Assembly (NCBI GenBank): GCA_019115685.1
Contig: DXDC01000451.1
Location: forward strand, 1-8,999
Source of the DNA: Candidatus Agrococcus pullicola
GTDB lineage: Bacteria > Actinomycetota > Actinomycetes > Actinomycetales > Microbacteriaceae
DNA length: 8,999 bases
Reading direction: 5' to 3'
Position numbers and translations under genes: made by a program. Below, piece after piece: positions 6,945 to 8,999 of this stretch (the stretch's first letter is position 1; every line of letters begins with the position of its first letter). Under the pieces are notes generated by a model, which did not search any database, was not told the DNA's origin, and was given only the letters and a program-made list of their open reading frames with translations.

Positions 6945-7565
6945 TTACTGAAGAGCCAGAACAACAACTGCGAGGGGCATCAGCACCATCGTCGCGATGA
7001 CTCCGTAGTGCCGGCGTTTGTCGGGGGCGTGGGCATCGGCATCGGGAGCGTCGTCGCGAACGCGATCGCGCCAGGTGTCCCAGCGGTCGCGAACGAGAGC
7101 TGCTGCGTCTCCCGACTCCGTGCCGGGAAGATCGCCGATACGCACACCGGAATTCAATGCCGTGTGCGAGTTCGGCTCCTTCTCGACGCGCTTGATAGCG
7201 CGTCGAGAAGCGAGCTGACCCGGTTGCGGCGCGCAGGCGGCGGGAAACCGGCCGAACGGCGTGAAAATCGTCAGCGTGAACTTCGTGTCCACGTAGGTGA
7301 CGGTCGACCAAGGAATATCGACAGTGCGCAACGGGTTCACGATACGCACGGAATCGTCGGCAACCTCGAGCTTCGGTCTCCAGAGGCAGAAGTAGATGGT
7401 CAGCAGCAGCCATGCAATGCCGACCGCCACGATTGCATAACCCTGCGGACCGTAGGCGTAGAACCCCATGGCGATACCGAAGCTCACGACGAAGAATGCG
7501 CTGAGCAGCGCCAACCCGCGGTTGGTCCTGGACACGAAAGTATTCGAAGTAAAGCCACGAGCCAT
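6945..7565 (-). CDS. PH domain-containing membrane protein (bPH6-like), on the opposite strand inside the importer cluster
   Basis: A 206-residue protein counted from the ATG at 7565. It has a short basic N-terminus and two adjacent membrane helices at about 17-37 and 42-62. A beta-rich stretch (64-110) then carries RPKLEVADDSVRIVNP, DIPWSTVTYVDT and FTLTIFTPFGRF. This pattern is typical of the small bacterial PH-like domains (DUF2581/bPH6) in actinobacterial membrane proteins. A charged Asp/Arg-rich segment (about 148-183) and a last helix at 187-205 follow. The role of this family is not established. Upstream in-frame starts would overlap the ATPase start region and encode no plausible domain, so ATG 7565 is preferred. 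Its ribosome site is weak (GAGAAT). It splits the permease genes from the ATPase gene and is transcribed against both. Whether it has anything to do with transport is unknown. The fold call rests on pattern resemblance only. Confidence 0.78.
   Translation of the reverse strand: MARGFTSNTFVSRTNRGLALLSAFFVVSFGIAMGFYAYGPQGYAIVAVGIAWLLLTIYFCLWRPKLEVADDSVRIVNPLRTVDIPWSTVTYVDTKFTLTIFTPFGRFPAACAPQPGQLASRRAIKRVEKEPNSHTALNSGVRIGDLPGTESGDAAALVRDRWDTWRDRVRDDAPDADAHAPDKRRHYGVIATMVLMPLAVVVLALQ
7179..7210. repeat. Perfect 14-bp inverted repeat with 4-base loop inside the PH-domain gene
   Basis: CTTCTCGACGCGCT at 7179-7192 is the exact reverse complement of AGCGCGTCGAGAAG at 7197-7210, with loop TGAT. Allowing one bulged C (7211), four more pairs form (7175-7178 with 7212-7215). 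A separate 7-bp inverted repeat, CGCACAC 7141-7147 and GTGTGCG 7162-7168, sits just before it. In the minus-strand protein it encodes the basic stretch around ASRRAIKRVEKE. There is no T-run on either side. It would form a very stable hairpin in RNA from either strand. Confidence 0.8.
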
Positions 7566-7648
7566 GCGGATATTCTCGCACGCGGCCGTGCCGCCGCTAT
7601 GCAGCGAACAGGGCTCACGAAGCCCCATGTACAAGATGAGGAGAGGGC
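7566..7648. promoter_or_regulatory. Divergent gap between the PH-domain gene and the fused ATPase gene, with the ATPase ribosome site
   Basis: This short region must hold the start signals of the minus-strand PH gene and may hold a promoter for the ATPase gene. GAGGAG at 7638-7643 lies 5 bases before ATG 7649 and is a good ribosome site. Two small hairpins are possible: GCACG/CGTGC at 7578-7591 and GGGCT/AGCCC at 7611-7625. TATGCA at 7598-7603 is only a weak -10 candidate without a -35 partner. Confidence 0.5.
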
Positions 7649-8999
7649 ATGACTGAGGAACGACACCTTGACGCCCCCGCACTGCGAATCACCGATCTGA
7701 GCGTCGACTTCGCGGTGGACGGAGTTTGGACACCGGCGGCGAAGAAGATCTCGTACGAGATCGGCAGAGGCGAAATCGTTGCGGTGGTCGGTGAATCCGG
7801 CTCCGGGAAAAGCGTCAGCTCCATGGCGATTCTGGATCTACTGCCGAAGACGGCGCGCCTCTCGGGTTCGATTCAGCTTAACGGCGACGAGCTCATGGGG
7901 ATGACGAATACGGCGATGCGCAGAGTACGCGGTAACCGCGTCTCCGCGATCTTCCAGGAACCGATGACCGCCATGAACCCCGTATTCACGGTCGGCTTCC
8001 AGATCACGGAGGCGCTGCGCCTCCACCGCGCGATGCTGCCGTCGCAAGCGAAAGAGCGCGCACTCGAGATGCTGAAACTCGTCGAGATGCCGGACCCCGT
8101 GAAGGGTTTCAAATCCTACCCGCACCAGCTCTCGGGCGGTCAGCGGCAGCGCGCCATGATCGCGATGGCGCTCGCCCTGGACCCGGAGCTGCTCATCGCC
8201 GACGAGCCGACGACCGCGCTCGATGTGACGGTGCAGGCGGAGATTCTCGACCTCATGCGCGACCTCAAGGATCGCCTCGGCTCGGCAGTTCTGCTCATTA
8301 CGCACGACATGGGTGTTGTCGCTGACCTCGCCGACTGGGTCGTGGTCATGCAGAAGGGCGAGATCGTGGAGCAGGGCGCTATTCGCGACATCTTCCAGCG
8401 TCCGCAGCATCCGTATACGAAGGAGCTGCTGGATGCTGTGCTGAGTCTCGGTGAAGGTGACGACAAGCACGAGGAGATCGACCTCACCGCAACGCTCGCG
8501 CTTGCCGCAGACGTTGAGGACGAAGAGCTCGCCGGGCGCGTGCAGGCGAATATTGAAGCGGCGCAGGAGGTCGAGGAACAGGAGCCAGGGGACGAGACGA
8601 GGGCGATCCAGGTCGGTGAGCCCGTGCTCATGCTGGAGAACGTCTCGATCGAGTACGGCAAGAAGGGCAAGCTGGGCACGTTCAGGGCCGTCGACAACGT
8701 CAACCTTTCCATCTACCCGGGCGAGGTGCTCGGGCTTGTGGGCGAGTCGGGTTCTGGCAAGTCGACGATCGGACGCGTTTCCATCGGTCTCCATCCGATT
8801 GCGGAGGGCAGGCTCAGAGTTGCCGGCCGCGATCTGACGAAGCCGTCGAGGAGGCTGACGAAGGACCTCATGCAGGATGTCGGCATCGTGTTCCAGGACC
8901 CGTCGTCGTCGTTGAACCCTCGCCTCCCGATCGGTGAATCCATCGGCGAGCCGCTGATGCTCTCCGGTGCTCTGAAGGGCAAGGCGCTCGATAAACGTG
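7649..8999 (+). CDS. Fused dual ATPase of an Opp/Dpp-type importer (OppD-OppF / DppD-DppF fusion), C-terminus cut off by window edge
   Basis: The frame runs open to the right edge: 450 codons are seen, and the family's fused forms are usually about 550-650. This cytoplasmic protein would hydrolyse ATP to drive the two permeases. The first domain is complete: Walker A GESGSGKS at 48-55, Q-loop Gln103, signature LSGGQ at 161-165, Walker B LLIADE at 181-186, D-loop ALD at 190-192, and switch His219 in THD. It ends with the HPYT motif (254-257) typical of OppD/DppD-class proteins. A very acidic linker of about 50 residues (268-320), rich in Glu and Asp, joins it to the second domain. That domain has Walker A GESGSGKS at 365-372 and Q-loop Gln416; its signature and Walker B lie beyond the window. 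All visible catalytic residues are intact. The neighbours make it the motor of the importer encoded upstream, although it is separated from the permeases by the antisense gene. Confidence 0.95.
   Translation, partial: MTEERHLDAPALRITDLSVDFAVDGVWTPAAKKISYEIGRGEIVAVVGESGSGKSVSSMAILDLLPKTARLSGSIQLNGDELMGMTNTAMRRVRGNRVSAIFQEPMTAMNPVFTVGFQITEALRLHRAMLPSQAKERALEMLKLVEMPDPVKGFKSYPHQLSGGQRQRAMIAMALALDPELLIADEPTTALDVTVQAEILDLMRDLKDRLGSAVLLITHDMGVVADLADWVVVMQKGEIVEQGAIRDIFQRPQHPYTKELLDAVLSLGEGDDKHEEIDLTATLALAADVEDEELAGRVQANIEAAQEVEEQEPGDETRAIQVGEPVLMLENVSIEYGKKGKLGTFRAVDNVNLSIYPGEVLGLVGESGSGKSTIGRVSIGLHPIAEGRLRVAGRDLTKPSRRLTKDLMQDVGIVFQDPSSSLNPRLPIGESIGEPLMLSGALKGKALDKR

Noticed and set aside
6930..7652. 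A 240-codon plus-strand frame starting right after the OppC-type stop, which could pass for the next operon gene.
   Set aside because: It lacks a ribosome site and a recognisable domain. The opposite frame gives membrane helices and a PH-like domain in the expected order.

Overview
The window looks like chromosomal DNA from a moderately GC-rich actinobacterium. The genes start with a mixture of ATG, GTG and TTG, there are two long lipoprotein solute-binding proteins, the two transport ATPases are fused into one protein, and there is a small actinobacterial-type PH-domain membrane protein. A Microbacteriaceae-like host is my best guess from general resemblance, but this is inference. I see no phage, transposon, CRISPR, rRNA or tRNA.

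Layout. At the left edge (1-257, minus strand) is the N-terminal part of a DUF393/DCC-family thiol oxidoreductase-like gene. It diverges from the main cluster across a 255-base gap. The main cluster is an Opp/Dpp-type (peptide/opine/nickel class) ABC importer. It has two related lipoprotein binding proteins in tandem (513-2330 and 2479-4272) and a strong nested hairpin terminator (4316-4390). Next come an enlarged OppB/DppB-type permease (4438-5991) and an OppC/DppC-type permease (5991-6929) that share one base of coding sequence. A PH-domain membrane protein gene on the opposite strand (6945-7565) then interrupts the cluster. The fused ATPase OppD-OppF/DppD-DppF starts at 7649 and is cut off by the right edge after 450 codons.

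How the parts work together. One or both lipoproteins would capture a substrate, probably an oligopeptide, outside the membrane and hand it to the two permeases. The two ATPase domains of the fused protein would power import. The terminator after the second binding protein would let that protein be made in excess over the membrane parts. The opposite-strand gene and an 84-base divergent gap suggest that the ATPase gene has its own promoter or depends on read-through across an antisense gene.

The importer itself is a known type. The points worth a second look are the roughly 165-residue membrane insertion in the first permease, the antisense PH-domain gene inside the cluster, a perfect 14-bp hairpin inside that gene, the nested 75-base terminator structure, the paired inverted repeats in the leader of the second binding protein, and the diverged first binding protein with two extra cysteines. 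I found no convincing evidence of a wholly new system.
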